Shown here: piece after piece, positions 18,233 through 27,900 of the stretch
Numbering within the stretch: position 1 is the first letter of the stretch
Layout: every line of letters starts with the position of its first letter
NCBI GenBank assembly: GCA_016219105.1
Contig: JACRCI010000001.1
Span: forward strand, 1 to 42,217
Origin: Deltaproteobacteria bacterium
GTDB lineage: Bacteria > Desulfobacterota > GWC2-55-46 > DRQE01
Direction of reading: 5' to 3'
Length of the DNA: 42,217 nt
Notes under the pieces: generated by a model
Database searches by the model: none
Told to the model about the DNA's origin: nothing
Seen by the model: the letters and a program-made list of their open reading frames with translations, nothing else
Translations under genes and position numbers: made by a program

Positions 18233-19930
18233 ATGAGCAAGACCTCCGGCCATATCCTTTCAATGGTCCAGAAATTCATCATCCTCTTTTTATTCCTTTC
18301 CTCCATCTTTGTCTTTGATTCGTGGCTGCTGCTCGGCAAGACCAAAGGGATGGAGCCGTATGACGAGGTCTACCACCACTTAAACGTCCTTACGGCGGAT
18401 ATAGTGAAGCTCGAGTACGTCCTCGACATATCGATCATCACCAAAAATTTCACGTTCACGGACAAAAGGGGACAGACGGTAGGCACTGACCTGTCTAACA
18501 TAGACCGCTCTATTGACGCCATCAAGGGCCCGGAGGTGGGCGAGATTTTCGACGCGAGGAGCCAGTTCTTCGACATAAGGAATTTAATGCTCGACGAGTG
18601 GCGGACCGTAAAGGGCGAGCTGGGGCGGTTGAATACGGCCAAAAGCGAGGAGGAGATGCTCCTCATCCACAACACCGTGGACATGAACACCTTCATATTG
18701 AGCGATAACGCGGATAAGCTCACCGAGGTGGTCAAAAGGGAAAAGACCGTTGCGCTCAAGGCCGGAAGGGACTCGACCCTGCTTGCCCTCGCTCTGTCGC
18801 TTGTCGCGGCGCTCGGGGGCGGATTGGTATTTTTCGTAAGCGTGCTCCTGCCTGTGAATAAAGTTTTCTCTTCCATAAGGAGCGCCTCCGGCGCGGGCGC
18901 CGGGGCGCGGGTGAGGGATAACCTCCCGGGGGAGGCCGGCGACATAGCCCGCGGCATCAACGCCGTCCTTGACGGGATGGAAGAGTCCCGTTCGAAGGCG
19001 GAAAAGCGAGGGAGGGAGACTTTGGCGGCGCTCGACGGCATGACCCGAAAGATAGAGACTTTGAACGTGGTGACCTCCATGGTGGGCAGGTCCCTTTCTC
19101 AGTACGAGGTCTCCATGAGGGCCATGACGGAGGTGTTCGCGGCCATCGGCGCGGACGCCGGGGCCGTTTATCTCAGGGAAGGAGAAGGGTTGAAACTCAA
19201 GGTCTCGAAGGGGTTTTCCGGGACGTTTTTCTACAGGGGCGAGGATATTCCCATCCCGGAGAGGCCGGCCGCAGGCGCGGCGGGCGAAAGGCCGCTTGTG
19301 TTCGCCGACATAAACGACTACCCGGATGGAAGGTTCAAGACGCTCCTCGTCTCCGAGGGCGTAAAATCGCTTGTATGCGTGCCGATAGTGCACGACGAAT
19401 CCCTCACCGGCTTCTTCGACGTCGCGTTCAGGGAAACCCGTGAGATATCCGAGGCGGACCTTTTGTTTCTGCAGGCGATATCCTCCAACATGCGGGTCGC
19501 CGCGGTATACTCGGACGTTTTCTGCAAGGAGCACGCCGAGAGGATATTCCTCGAGAGGATACTGCAGCAGTCTCCTCTCGCGCTCGCGGTCTTCGACATC
19601 TCAGGGGTGTGCGTCCTGGCCAACGGCGCCTTCAAAAAACAGATGGGCTACGACACGAGGAGCAATTTCGTCGGGAATTACAGGGTCTTCGACGACGAGG
19701 AGTTTGAGAGGCAGGGGCTTACCCAGGCCATAAAGAAATCCTACGAGGGGCATGTCGTCGAGTTCATCGCCGATTACAGGCGCCGCGCCGCGGGGGATGC
19801 GCGGAGCGTGAGGTTGAAGGTGAAGACCGCCCCGCTCTATGACGCCGGCGGCAACATCCCCAATATCGTCATGATCGTTGATTCGACGAACCACACCAGG
19901 GAATTTTCGTCCGGAGGGCGTCTGCAATGA
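18233..19930 (+). CDS. Membrane sensor with periplasmic region, GAF and PAS domains, no transmitter domain
   Basis: Two hydrophobic segments; GAF-like (YEVSMRAMTEVFAAIGADAGAVYL...GVKSLVCVPI); PAS-like (ILQQSPLALAVFDISGVCVLANGAF); ends without HisKA/HATPase or GGDEF. Confidence 0.75.
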   Translation: MSKTSGHILSMVQKFIILFLFLSSIFVFDSWLLLGKTKGMEPYDEVYHHLNVLTADIVKLEYVLDISIITKNFTFTDKRGQTVGTDLSNIDRSIDAIKGPEVGEIFDARSQFFDIRNLMLDEWRTVKGELGRLNTAKSEEEMLLIHNTVDMNTFILSDNADKLTEVVKREKTVALKAGRDSTLLALALSLVAALGGGLVFFVSVLLPVNKVFSSIRSASGAGAGARVRDNLPGEAGDIARGINAVLDGMEESRSKAEKRGRETLAALDGMTRKIETLNVVTSMVGRSLSQYEVSMRAMTEVFAAIGADAGAVYLREGEGLKLKVSKGFSGTFFYRGEDIPIPERPAAGAAGERPLVFADINDYPDGRFKTLLVSEGVKSLVCVPIVHDESLTGFFDVAFRETREISEADLLFLQAISSNMRVAAVYSDVFCKEHAERIFLERILQQSPLALAVFDISGVCVLANGAFKKQMGYDTRSNFVGNYRVFDDEEFERQGLTQAIKKSYEGHVVEFIADYRRRAAGDARSVRLKVKTAPLYDAGGNIPNIVMIVDSTNHTREFSSGGRLQ

Positions 19931-22863
19931 GGGCTTTCTTCAGTTCGATGCGGATATCGAACAAGATAGCCGCGATATTCATCGTCTTGCTCTTCATGAT
20001 GGGCGCCGGCGGAAGCGTGGGACTTTACAACGCCTCCAACATCGCGCAGGTGACCAAGGTCCTCTACCTCGGTTCTTTCAAGCGCACCGAGACTCTCACG
20101 GACCTCGAAAAAGAATTCATGTCCTACCGTCAGGGCGTCTTCCTTTACATCATAGTCCACGACGAGGGGTCGAAGTCCTTTCTTGCGGCCACCATAGACG
20201 AGGGAAATAAAAGGATAGACCATCTTATAAACTATTACAGGACGCAGGGGCTTGACGAGAATATCGAGGGGATACTGGCCGGTTTCGTCTCCAGCCTGAG
20301 GGACTACCGCGCCATAGACAAGACCGGAATGGAACTCGTAGCCAGGGGCGATAAAGAGGCCGCGTTGACGCTTGTGAGGGACGCCGGCACGAGGGCCTTC
20401 AACAGGGCCCTTTCCGCGCTGAGGAAGGTCCTTGACGCGGAAAGGGCGTCAGCGGCCGCGGCCTACCAGAGGAGCGAGTATTTCGCGAGGATGATAGCGT
20501 TCGTCACGCTTTTCCTGACGATAGCGGCGATAGGCGCTTCCCTGTGGTTCTGGCTTGTGCTCACCCGCTCGATCGTCAGGCCCATACTCGCCATCGAGGA
20601 TTCCGCCAAAAAGATGGCGGACGGCGACTTGAAGCAGAGGGCGGAGGTCATAGGCGGGGACGAAATATCCTCGCTCGCCAGGGAGTTCAACCAGATGGCC
20701 TCAAGCATCGAGGAGCACTACGCCACACTCGAGGAAAAAGTCGAGGAAAGGACGGGGGAGCTATCGGCCGCCTACGAGGAGCTCGCCTCGAAAAAGAGCG
20801 AGCTCGAGATTAAAAACGAGGAACTGGCGAGGGCAAGCAGGATGAAGAGCCAGTTTCTGGCGAACGTTTCGCATGAACTGAGGACCCCGCTCAACTCCAT
20901 AATCGGGTTTTCGGAGCTGCTACAGGAGAAATCCTTCGGCGAGTTGAACGAAAAGCAGACCCAGTACGTGAAGTTCATACACACCAGCGGCGGCCACCTC
21001 CTGCAGCTCATCAACTCCATCCTGGACCTCTCGAAGATAGAGGCCGGCCGGATGGAACTTATGCCGGAGGAGTTCCTGCTGACCGACGTCCTCGGCGAGA
21101 TAATGGGGACGATAAAGCCGCTCGCGCACAAAAAGAACGTAGCGATAGAGACCAGGTTCGCCCCGGCCTCGCCGGTGATGAACGCGGACAAGGGCAAGTT
21201 CAAGCAGATTATGTTCAACCTCCTCTCGAACGCCGTGAAGTTCAACGTGGACGGCGGCAAGGTCTTCGTTGAATGGGACATAAAAGACGAGCCTGTGGGG
21301 ATGAGTATGCACCGCTACCTTTACATCTCGGTCAAGGACACGGGCATAGGGATAAAGGACGAGGATATCAAGAGGCTTTTCAGGGAGTTCGAGCAGCTCG
21401 ATCCGACTATCACGAGGGAGCATGGGGGGACCGGGCTCGGGCTCGCCCTTACCAAGAAGCTCATTGAACTGCACAGGGGACACATATGGGTAGACAGCAA
21501 GACAGGCAAGGGGACCACGTTCACGGTCAAGATACCCCAGGGCACCAAGGCCATCGAGATGATTCGCCCTTCCACGGCCATCGTAATGCCCGCGCCGCCG
21601 GTTGAGGAAAAGCCGGTCATACTCGTCGCGGGCGAGAGCGAGGACATAAACCACCTCATCCAGATATACCTCGGCGCCGACAACGAATTCGACGTGATAA
21701 CCGCGACGGACGGCGCGACCCTCGTCGAAAAGGCCCGCGCGATGAGGCCCTTCGCCATAGTCATGGGCATAACGCTTCCCGGAAAAGACGGCTGGGAGGT
21801 GATAAGGGAGCTCAAATCCGGCAATGAAACCAAGGACATCCCGGTCGTCATAATATCCGCGGCCAACAACAGGGAATTAGGGTTCGCCCTCGGCGCGGTG
21901 GACTACATGGTAAAACCGATAAACAAGGAGAAACTCCTTGAGACCATCGGGAGGCTGCATTTCGCGCACAACGGCAAGCGCCGCCATCTCAACATCTTGA
22001 CCGTTGACGACGAGCCGCAGGTGCTGGCCCTCCTGGGAGACATCCTCGAAAAGGAAGGTTTCGGCGTCATCAAGGCCGCGGGAGGCGAGGAGGCGGTCAA
22101 GGCGGCCGTGGACAACGAGCCGGACCTTATAATCCTTGACCTCATGATGCCGGAGGTGAGCGGTTTCGACGTGGTGGAGAGGCTGAGGCTGCATCCGGCG
22201 GCGAGCCAGATACCGGTTATCATATTTACGGCCAAGGAGATAACCACGGAGGACAAGGAACGGCTCGGCAACAACATCAAGAAGGTCATACGCAAGGCCG
22301 GTTTTTCGAAGGAAGACCTCCTGGCCGAGATACGGATGCTCGAACTCGCCTATCCGGACAGGGCTAACATGATAGACCGCATAACGAGGCTTTTCAACCG
22401 GAGGTACTTCGACATAATACTCCCGCGCGAGATAGCGAGGAGCGAGAGGTACGGCGAGAGCATCTCGATCCTGCTCGTGGACATGGACGGATTAAACCAG
22501 TTCAACCGGGCGAACGGAATTACAAACGGGGACGAGGCGTTGAGGGAGGTGGCGAGGCTCCTTTCAGGCAACTTAAGAAAGGCCGACTGCGTCACCCGCT
22601 ACGGCGGGGACGAGTTTGCGATCCTCATGCCCTCAACCACGAGCGGCGAGGCTTTTCAGGTCGCCGAAAAACTCAGGATGCTCGTGGAACACACGCGTTT
22701 TCCGGCCATCGAGGGGAAAGGGCGCCTTACGGTGAGCATAGGCATTTTGACCCTGCCGGAGCACGGGACCGTTGATGTAACGCAGAACATCGAGACGGTC
22801 GCCAAAAAGGTGTATGACGACGGCGGGAACAAGGTCATGGTCTACGGAAGGAGCAGGCTGTGA
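19927..22863 (+). CDS. Hybrid histidine kinase/diguanylate cyclase: 4HB-HAMP-HisKA-HATPase-pseudoREC-REC-GGDEF
   Basis: FLANVSHELRTPLNSIIGFSELL (HisKA), DTGIGI / GGTGLGLALTKKL (HATPase), second REC LTVDDEP...LIILDLMMP, RKADCVTRYGGDEF with I-site RxxD. Confidence 0.9.
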   Translation: MRAFFSSMRISNKIAAIFIVLLFMMGAGGSVGLYNASNIAQVTKVLYLGSFKRTETLTDLEKEFMSYRQGVFLYIIVHDEGSKSFLAATIDEGNKRIDHLINYYRTQGLDENIEGILAGFVSSLRDYRAIDKTGMELVARGDKEAALTLVRDAGTRAFNRALSALRKVLDAERASAAAAYQRSEYFARMIAFVTLFLTIAAIGASLWFWLVLTRSIVRPILAIEDSAKKMADGDLKQRAEVIGGDEISSLAREFNQMASSIEEHYATLEEKVEERTGELSAAYEELASKKSELEIKNEELARASRMKSQFLANVSHELRTPLNSIIGFSELLQEKSFGELNEKQTQYVKFIHTSGGHLLQLINSILDLSKIEAGRMELMPEEFLLTDVLGEIMGTIKPLAHKKNVAIETRFAPASPVMNADKGKFKQIMFNLLSNAVKFNVDGGKVFVEWDIKDEPVGMSMHRYLYISVKDTGIGIKDEDIKRLFREFEQLDPTITREHGGTGLGLALTKKLIELHRGHIWVDSKTGKGTTFTVKIPQGTKAIEMIRPSTAIVMPAPPVEEKPVILVAGESEDINHLIQIYLGADNEFDVITATDGATLVEKARAMRPFAIVMGITLPGKDGWEVIRELKSGNETKDIPVVIISAANNRELGFALGAVDYMVKPINKEKLLETIGRLHFAHNGKRRHLNILTVDDEPQVLALLGDILEKEGFGVIKAAGGEEAVKAAVDNEPDLIILDLMMPEVSGFDVVERLRLHPAASQIPVIIFTAKEITTEDKERLGNNIKKVIRKAGFSKEDLLAEIRMLELAYPDRANMIDRITRLFNRRYFDIILPREIARSERYGESISILLVDMDGLNQFNRANGITNGDEALREVARLLSGNLRKADCVTRYGGDEFAILMPSTTSGEAFQVAEKLRMLVEHTRFPAIEGKGRLTVSIGILTLPEHGTVDVTQNIETVAKKVYDDGGNKVMVYGRSRL

Positions 22864-23249
22864 ACGGCGGTAAAAAGCCCAGGGTCCTGGTCGTTGAAGA
22901 CAACTTCATGAACAAGATACTCGTCAAGGAGATGCTTACCCTGAACGGCTACGAGGTCATAGAGGCCGGCACGGGCAGGGAGGCCATTGACATGGTCATA
23001 AGCGAGAAGCCCGACTTGGTGCTCATGGACATCCACCTGCCGGAACTCGACGGGGTGGCCGCGACGAGGTTCATCAAAAATAAAGAAGGCTTCAAGGAAC
23101 TGCCGGTGGTGGCGCTTACCGCGTCCGCGATGCACGGCGACGAGGAAAAGATACTCGCCGAGGGTTTCGACGGCTATGTGCCCAAGCCCATAGAGCGGCA
23201 GAAACTCCTCGACGTGGTCAAGGCGATGCTGGGCGATAAAAAGCCCTGA
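22860..23249 (+). CDS. Single-domain response regulator (CheY-like)
   Basis: RVLVVEDNFMNKILV, DLVLMDIHLPELDGV, VVALTASAM, GYVPKPIE. Confidence 0.92.
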   Translation: MNGGKKPRVLVVEDNFMNKILVKEMLTLNGYEVIEAGTGREAIDMVISEKPDLVLMDIHLPELDGVAATRFIKNKEGFKELPVVALTASAMHGDEEKILAEGFDGYVPKPIERQKLLDVVKAMLGDKKP

Positions 23250-23270
23250 TCTTTTCAGTTTTTCGGTTTT

Positions 23271-25604
23271 TCAACCGATCGGCACTGAAGTCCCTGACGG
23301 CCGGCACTCCGTCCCTGACGGCCGCCTGAGGTTTTTCTTCCTGAGCGATTCGATCAATCGTCTGATCTCGGCCTTTTCCGCCTCTTCCGGCCGGACCCCG
23401 CCGTATCTTATCCCCTCGTATGCCTCGGTAAGCCTCATCGCCTCGGGTACGGCACACCTTTGCGCGAACTCACGCGGGGTTTCCGGGCCTTTTTTTTTAA
23501 ACCCGGCTTGTCCGAGTATCCTTAGCATATCGAGGTAGAACCACGGCGTTTTGGGGTTCTTCGCGCCCCTTTTCCACCGCAGCTTAACGGCGGCAAGAAA
23601 TACAGTTGCCGCGGCGGCGAAAAGAACGAAAAACAAAGCCGTCGTTCGGCGCCACTGGCCGTTTGAGGGCTTGAGGATGGCCAGCACTCCGTCCCTGACG
23701 GCCAACCAGCCGTCCTTGACGGAGTTTAGCGTTGTTTTTATGAGCGCCTGAAGCCCGGATGCCTTCGCCTCTATCGCCCTTGATATCCTTATCTGGTCAG
23801 AGAATGAATAGCCTATTACGTATCTCGTCCATCTCCACCTGAGGGAATCAAGGTACAGGCTTACAGGCAACGGAGAAAAAGGCGTTATAATCCCGGCGGC
23901 CGGGGTCGGGTCGAACCGCACCCATCCGGCCGTCCTCGACGGCTGGCCCTCTATGTAAGCCTCCACCCAACTGTGCGCGTCCTGCTGGCGTATGAGGAAA
24001 TAGCCGCCGAAGCCGTTCCACTGGCCTTGCGAAAACCCGGTTACGAGCCGCGCCGGTATGCCAGCGGTCCTCAGCAGTATGACCATGGCCGTGGAGTACT
24101 GCTCGCAATAGCCCTCCTTCGTGAAAAATAGAAAATCATCGAGAGGGGTTTTACCCGCGCCCTTACGCGGGTCGAGCGTGTAGCGGTAGTTTGTCCTTAA
24201 GTAGCTTTCCACGGCCACGGCCTTTTCCGCGTCTCCTCCCGCGCCTTCGGTAATCCTCAGGGAAAGCTCCTTTATCGCTCCGGCCTCAGGCGGGCCGTCG
24301 AGGACGGCTGGCGGGAGGGCAAGATAGGGCGAAAGGTCTTTTACGGCCCGCCCCCCGTCCTTGCCTGCCGGCAGGGCCGGCTGGTTGACCGTAACCGTGT
24401 ATTCTATCCTCGAATAGGGAGGGGAGGAAAGGTAGAGGGTATCTGAGGCGTCGGTCCAGAGGTAGTTGAATCTGCCGGATATCTCAACCCATCCAGTTGG
24501 CCACGCCGGCAAAAGCCCCGGTGTGAATATAACCTCTGTCTCAAGCGGTTCGAGCATGATCCTGTATTCGACCATTTCCCCGGCTGCCGCTTTGGTATGA
24601 CCGGCCGGATGGCCGTCAGGGACGGCTGGCGGGCCGTCAGGGACGGCTGGATGGATATTCCCGGTGGTCTTTACGGCCGCGGGCATGGGAGAGGGAGATG
24701 TAAACGCCCCCCGGTCGTTTTTCCTCAAGAGCTCTTTCCCCCCGGATTCCCTGTTCCAGCTTTCCCCGTCATAGTAATCCAGCGCGGCGCCCCTCAGATA
24801 AAGCGTTTGCAAGGGCCGTATGCCGTCCGGGACTTCCACCCTCATCACGACCGTTGGGTCGAGCTTCACCGGCCCGAGCTCGCCCAGCCTGACCTTTTCC
24901 GAGAAGCCGCTTACCTTGACCGTCCGCAGCGTCTTTTTTTCAAAAAGCCCTACCCCCATGCGCGGCAGCGCGAAAAAGAGGGCAAGGGTTATGGCAAGCG
25001 AGCCGAACGCGACGGCGAGCGTGGAGAGGAAAAACCGTGCCCCGAATATGCCGGCGGGGATATCTTCGGAAGGAGAGCTTTTTTCAAAATCCCGTTTGAT
25101 GTTGAAGACGACCATGGCCCATATCGCCGAGATGACGAACGCCGAAAGCACGGCGAAGAAAAACGGGCTTACCGTGGAGGCGGCCGCGCCGATGAGCTGA
25201 AAGAATACGATGGTAAAAAGGATGACGTAATCCCGCGTTGACCTCAAGTCGTAGAGCTTTATCAAGGCCAGTATGGCAAGGAATCTCGATGCCGCGGCAG
25301 CGAGGGTCTGCGATATCGCGTAGTAATCCGCGAGGAAGAGCGCGAAGGCCAGGGCGGCCATGACGTTGAAAACGGCCCGCCAGCCGTCCTCGACGGCTTT
25401 CTTGATGGCCGGAGTGCCGGCCGGCGCGGACACGGAGGTCCGCGGACGCATCATGACGCGGACGTTTATCGCGAGGCTCGTTATTGCCGCGGCCCCGGCA
25501 AAGACGAGGAACGCCGGAGAAAGCTCCTCGACCAGGCACGTCGCCGCAAAGCCCACCGCGACCATAAGACAGGTTATCGCGGTTATGTAGGAGTTGAAAC
25601 GCAT
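23271..25604 (-). CDS. Transglutaminase-like membrane protein (TgpA/DUF3488 type) with several repeat-derived insertions
   Basis: N-terminal TM cluster; EGYCEQYSTAMVILLRTAGIPARLVTGFSQG, DAHSWVEAYIEGQPSRTAGWVRFDPTPAA. Confidence 0.88.
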   Translation of the reverse strand: MRFNSYITAITCLMVAVGFAATCLVEELSPAFLVFAGAAAITSLAINVRVMMRPRTSVSAPAGTPAIKKAVEDGWRAVFNVMAALAFALFLADYYAISQTLAAAASRFLAILALIKLYDLRSTRDYVILFTIVFFQLIGAAASTVSPFFFAVLSAFVISAIWAMVVFNIKRDFEKSSPSEDIPAGIFGARFFLSTLAVAFGSLAITLALFFALPRMGVGLFEKKTLRTVKVSGFSEKVRLGELGPVKLDPTVVMRVEVPDGIRPLQTLYLRGAALDYYDGESWNRESGGKELLRKNDRGAFTSPSPMPAAVKTTGNIHPAVPDGPPAVPDGHPAGHTKAAAGEMVEYRIMLEPLETEVIFTPGLLPAWPTGWVEISGRFNYLWTDASDTLYLSSPPYSRIEYTVTVNQPALPAGKDGGRAVKDLSPYLALPPAVLDGPPEAGAIKELSLRITEGAGGDAEKAVAVESYLRTNYRYTLDPRKGAGKTPLDDFLFFTKEGYCEQYSTAMVILLRTAGIPARLVTGFSQGQWNGFGGYFLIRQQDAHSWVEAYIEGQPSRTAGWVRFDPTPAAGIITPFSPLPVSLYLDSLRWRWTRYVIGYSFSDQIRISRAIEAKASGLQALIKTTLNSVKDGWLAVRDGVLAILKPSNGQWRRTTALFFVLFAAAATVFLAAVKLRWKRGAKNPKTPWFYLDMLRILGQAGFKKKGPETPREFAQRCAVPEAMRLTEAYEGIRYGGVRPEEAEKAEIRRLIESLRKKNLRRPSGTECRPSGTSVPIG
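23281..23325. repeat. Palindromic repeat forming the C-terminus of the transglutaminase
   Basis: ggcactgaagtccctgacggccggcactccgtccctgacggccg; encodes RRPSGTECRPSGT. Confidence 0.75.
23679..23723. repeat. Palindromic 21-bp-unit repeat inside transglutaminase gene
   Basis: ggccagcactccgtccctgacggccaaccagccgtccttgacgg; encodes VKDGWLAVRDGVLA. Confidence 0.8.
23925..23949. repeat. Single palindromic unit in catalytic-domain loop of transglutaminase gene
   Basis: ggccgtcctcgacggctggcc within ...YIEGQPSRTAGWVRFDP. Confidence 0.65.
24290..24390. repeat. Two further palindromic repeat copies in transglutaminase gene
   Basis: gggccgtcgaggacggctggcggg (about 24290-24315) and ccccccgtccttgcctgccggcagggccggctggttgacc (about 24349-24390). 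Confidence 0.6.
24598..24655. repeat. Multi-unit palindromic repeat in transglutaminase gene
   Basis: ccggccggatggccgtcagggacggctggcgggccgtcagggacggctgg; encodes HPAVPDGPPAVPDGHPAGH. Confidence 0.85.
25372..25425. repeat. Palindromic repeat in transglutaminase gene N-terminal region
   Basis: ggcccgccagccgtcctcgacggctttcttgatggccggagtgccggcc; encodes AGTPAIKKAVEDGWRAV. Confidence 0.75.
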
Positions 25605-25619
25605 GGTCGTCCCTGTTCT

Positions 25620-26705
25620 TCAGACGTATACGACCCTCACCCCCGGAGGGCCGTCATGGACGGAGTGCCGGCCCTCGTTCCGCGCGCTTTCCACGAGCGC
25701 CAGGCTCTTCAGTATCCTCGTGAGATGGCCGGGCCCGGCCCCCGGAGCAATCTCAAACGACAGGGTTTTAAGGCCTACCCTGAAGCCCGTCCCGATAAAG
25801 TGTGAGGCAATGGACGCGGCCTTTTCAACCTCGTCCTCAAACGCCTCGCCGCCGCCTGAGTTATCGAAGACCACGAGGACGGTCCTCTCCCGTTCCCTTT
25901 CAGATTCCTTGCGCACAAGCCTGCGGGTCCTCGCGCTCGCCTTCCAGTGGATGAGCCTGGCGTCATCGAGAAACGTGTAGTCCCTGAGGCCGTATATCTC
26001 GGTCCCCGCGCCCTTTCCCCGCGCCGCGTTTGTGCCCGCGCTTGGGGCCTCGGGGACTTTCGTCTCCTCAGGCCTTAATGGCCTTACGCGGGGGTAGACG
26101 ACCATCTCCTCCAAGGCCGGCTCCCGCCTCCCTTTAACGAACAGGCCGAAGGGGAAGGCTGTCTTGAAATACACCCCGGCGAGCCTTACGACCCCCCTTT
26201 TGCCGAACGAGTAGCTTACGGTTTTTACGGCCTTACGGCCGCCGTCGAGTTTTAGAAAATAAGCCGTCTCCGCGATAACGGCATCCGGGCTTCGCATCTC
26301 GCCGACGATGAAGGAATAGGACGGCATGAGCCTTTTCGTGTTCTCAACGACAATACGCGTCTTGGCCGGAGTTCCCCTGTATATGTGCCGCGGCAGTTCC
26401 CTCTTCGCCTTAAGCCCCCTGAGGGTGGATTCGCTCATCACCCCGGATATTATTATGAGGGACAGGAGCATCGCGAGGATGAGGTACAGGAGGTTGTTGC
26501 CGGTGTTTATCGCCGCGATCCCCACTAAAAAGAGCACCGCTATGAAGCGTTTTCCCTCTTTTGTGAACTCGAGCGTACGTGGGAATACGAAAAAGGGGGG
26601 CCTTTTGACCTGGCTTTTTCCCTTGCCGTTTTTTTTGCCGAAAAGCTTCGCGGCGAGGATCGTAAGCCACGGCAGAGGCGCCGATATGGTGGGCCTTAGG
26701 TTCAT
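25620..26705 (-). CDS. DUF58 domain-containing protein
   Basis: Two N-terminal TM segments; YGLRDYTFLDDARLIHWKASARTRRLVRKESERERERTVLVVFDNS. Repeat unit (about 25645-25675) near the C-terminus. Confidence 0.88.
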   Translation of the reverse strand: MNLRPTISAPLPWLTILAAKLFGKKNGKGKSQVKRPPFFVFPRTLEFTKEGKRFIAVLFLVGIAAINTGNNLLYLILAMLLSLIIISGVMSESTLRGLKAKRELPRHIYRGTPAKTRIVVENTKRLMPSYSFIVGEMRSPDAVIAETAYFLKLDGGRKAVKTVSYSFGKRGVVRLAGVYFKTAFPFGLFVKGRREPALEEMVVYPRVRPLRPEETKVPEAPSAGTNAARGKGAGTEIYGLRDYTFLDDARLIHWKASARTRRLVRKESERERERTVLVVFDNSGGGEAFEDEVEKAASIASHFIGTGFRVGLKTLSFEIAPGAGPGHLTRILKSLALVESARNEGRHSVHDGPPGVRVVYV

Positions 26706-26734
26706 TCAAGTTGTGTTGCGGACTGCTGTGCGGC

Positions 26735-27742
26735 CTAAATCGGCACGTTTATGCCTTCGATTACCTCTTCGATGAGGGTATGGGGTTCTTCGAAGGTTTC
26801 TCCGGTTGAGTATCCCGCCGGTATGATCCTGTGGGCGAGCACCGGGACGGCGACCTTTTTGATGTCGTCGGGGATGCAGTAGTCTCTGCCGTATACCAGG
26901 GCCATTGCCTGCGCGGCCCTGTGGAGCGCCATGGTTCCGCGCGGGCTTACGCCGAGCTTGATGGCCTTATTTGTCCTTGTGCCAGTCGCTATCTTTACGA
27001 TGTAGTTCAAGAGGTCTTCCTCGACTTTCACCTCCTCCACGGCCTCCTGCATGGCTGTCACGTCGAGCGCGCTTACAACCGGAGAGAGTCTTTCGGGCGT
27101 AAGCTCAAAGGGACGCTTGCCTATTATCGCCTTTTCGGTCTCCTCGTCGGGATAGCCTATTTTTATGGACATGGCGAACCTGTCGAGCTGCGATTCGGGC
27201 AGCGGAAACGTGCCGGCGTATTCAACCGGGTTCTGGGTCGCGAGTAAGATGAAGGGCCTGGGCAGCCGGTAGGTGACGTTTTCCACCGACACCTGCCCCT
27301 CGCTCATGGCCTCTAAAAGCGCGCTCTGGGTTTTAGGCGTGGCGCGGTTTATCTCGTCGGCCAGCACGACGTTGGCGAATACCGGGCCGTGTCTGAACTC
27401 GAACCCTCCCGCGGCCTCGTTATATATGGTCACCCCTATCACGTCGGACGGCATGAGGTCGCTCGTGAACTGTATCCTCTTGAACGTCGCCGCGATGCTC
27501 CTTGCCAGGCCGTGGGCGAGGGTCGTTTTGCCAACCCCGGGCACGTCCTCCACAAGCAGGTGCCCCCTTGCGAGAAGGGTGGCTATGGCAAGGTCAATGA
27601 TATCGGCCTTGCCAAGGATAACCTTACCGAGGTTTTCCTTAAGCGCGCGTATCTTCCCGGCAAGGCCGGCTGGTTGACCGTCAGGGACGGCCGGTTGGCC
27701 AGTGTGTCCGGCTGGCTGGCCGGAGATCTCTTTTGCATCCAT
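26735..27742 (-). CDS. MoxR-family AAA ATPase
   Basis: GHLLVEDVPGVGKTTLAHGLARSI, VVLADEINRATPKTQSALLEAMSEGQV, LATQNPVEYAGTFPLPESQLDRF. Confidence 0.95.
   Translation of the reverse strand: MDAKEISGQPAGHTGQPAVPDGQPAGLAGKIRALKENLGKVILGKADIIDLAIATLLARGHLLVEDVPGVGKTTLAHGLARSIAATFKRIQFTSDLMPSDVIGVTIYNEAAGGFEFRHGPVFANVVLADEINRATPKTQSALLEAMSEGQVSVENVTYRLPRPFILLATQNPVEYAGTFPLPESQLDRFAMSIKIGYPDEETEKAIIGKRPFELTPERLSPVVSALDVTAMQEAVEEVKVEEDLLNYIVKIATGTRTNKAIKLGVSPRGTMALHRAAQAMALVYGRDYCIPDDIKKVAVPVLAHRIIPAGYSTGETFEEPHTLIEEVIEGINVPI
27663..27725. repeat. Three-unit palindromic repeat at the N-terminus of the MoxR gene
   Basis: ggccggctggttgaccgtcagggacggccggttggccagtgtgtccggctggctggcc; encodes [22 protein letters not shown]. 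Confidence 0.85.
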
Positions 27743-27900
27743 ATATTCAATAATTTTAACAGATTCCGGGCCGTATAGTCAAATTATCGCAGGGAGTCCG
27801 GCTGGTTGACCTTTATCCCGCGCCTTTTCGGTGATGCGCGCCTTTTTCTTCTTGAAAGGCGCGGGATATTATGGTAAAAAGACATACTTACATTACGCAC

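Noticed and set aside
17437-18345. 302-aa minus-strand ORF opposite the HTH-REC gene
   Set aside because: Shadow ORF in GC-rich DNA; the plus strand encodes clear HTH and REC motifs.
18584-19534. 316-aa minus-strand ORF opposite the GAF/PAS sensor
   Set aside because: Arg/Gly/His/Pro-rich shadow translation without domains; plus-strand GAF/PAS is convincing.
24597-25241. 214-aa plus-strand ORF MTGRMAVRDGWRAVRDGWMDIPGG...
   Set aside because: Antisense to the transglutaminase gene; begins in the palindromic repeat, which is open in most frames by composition.
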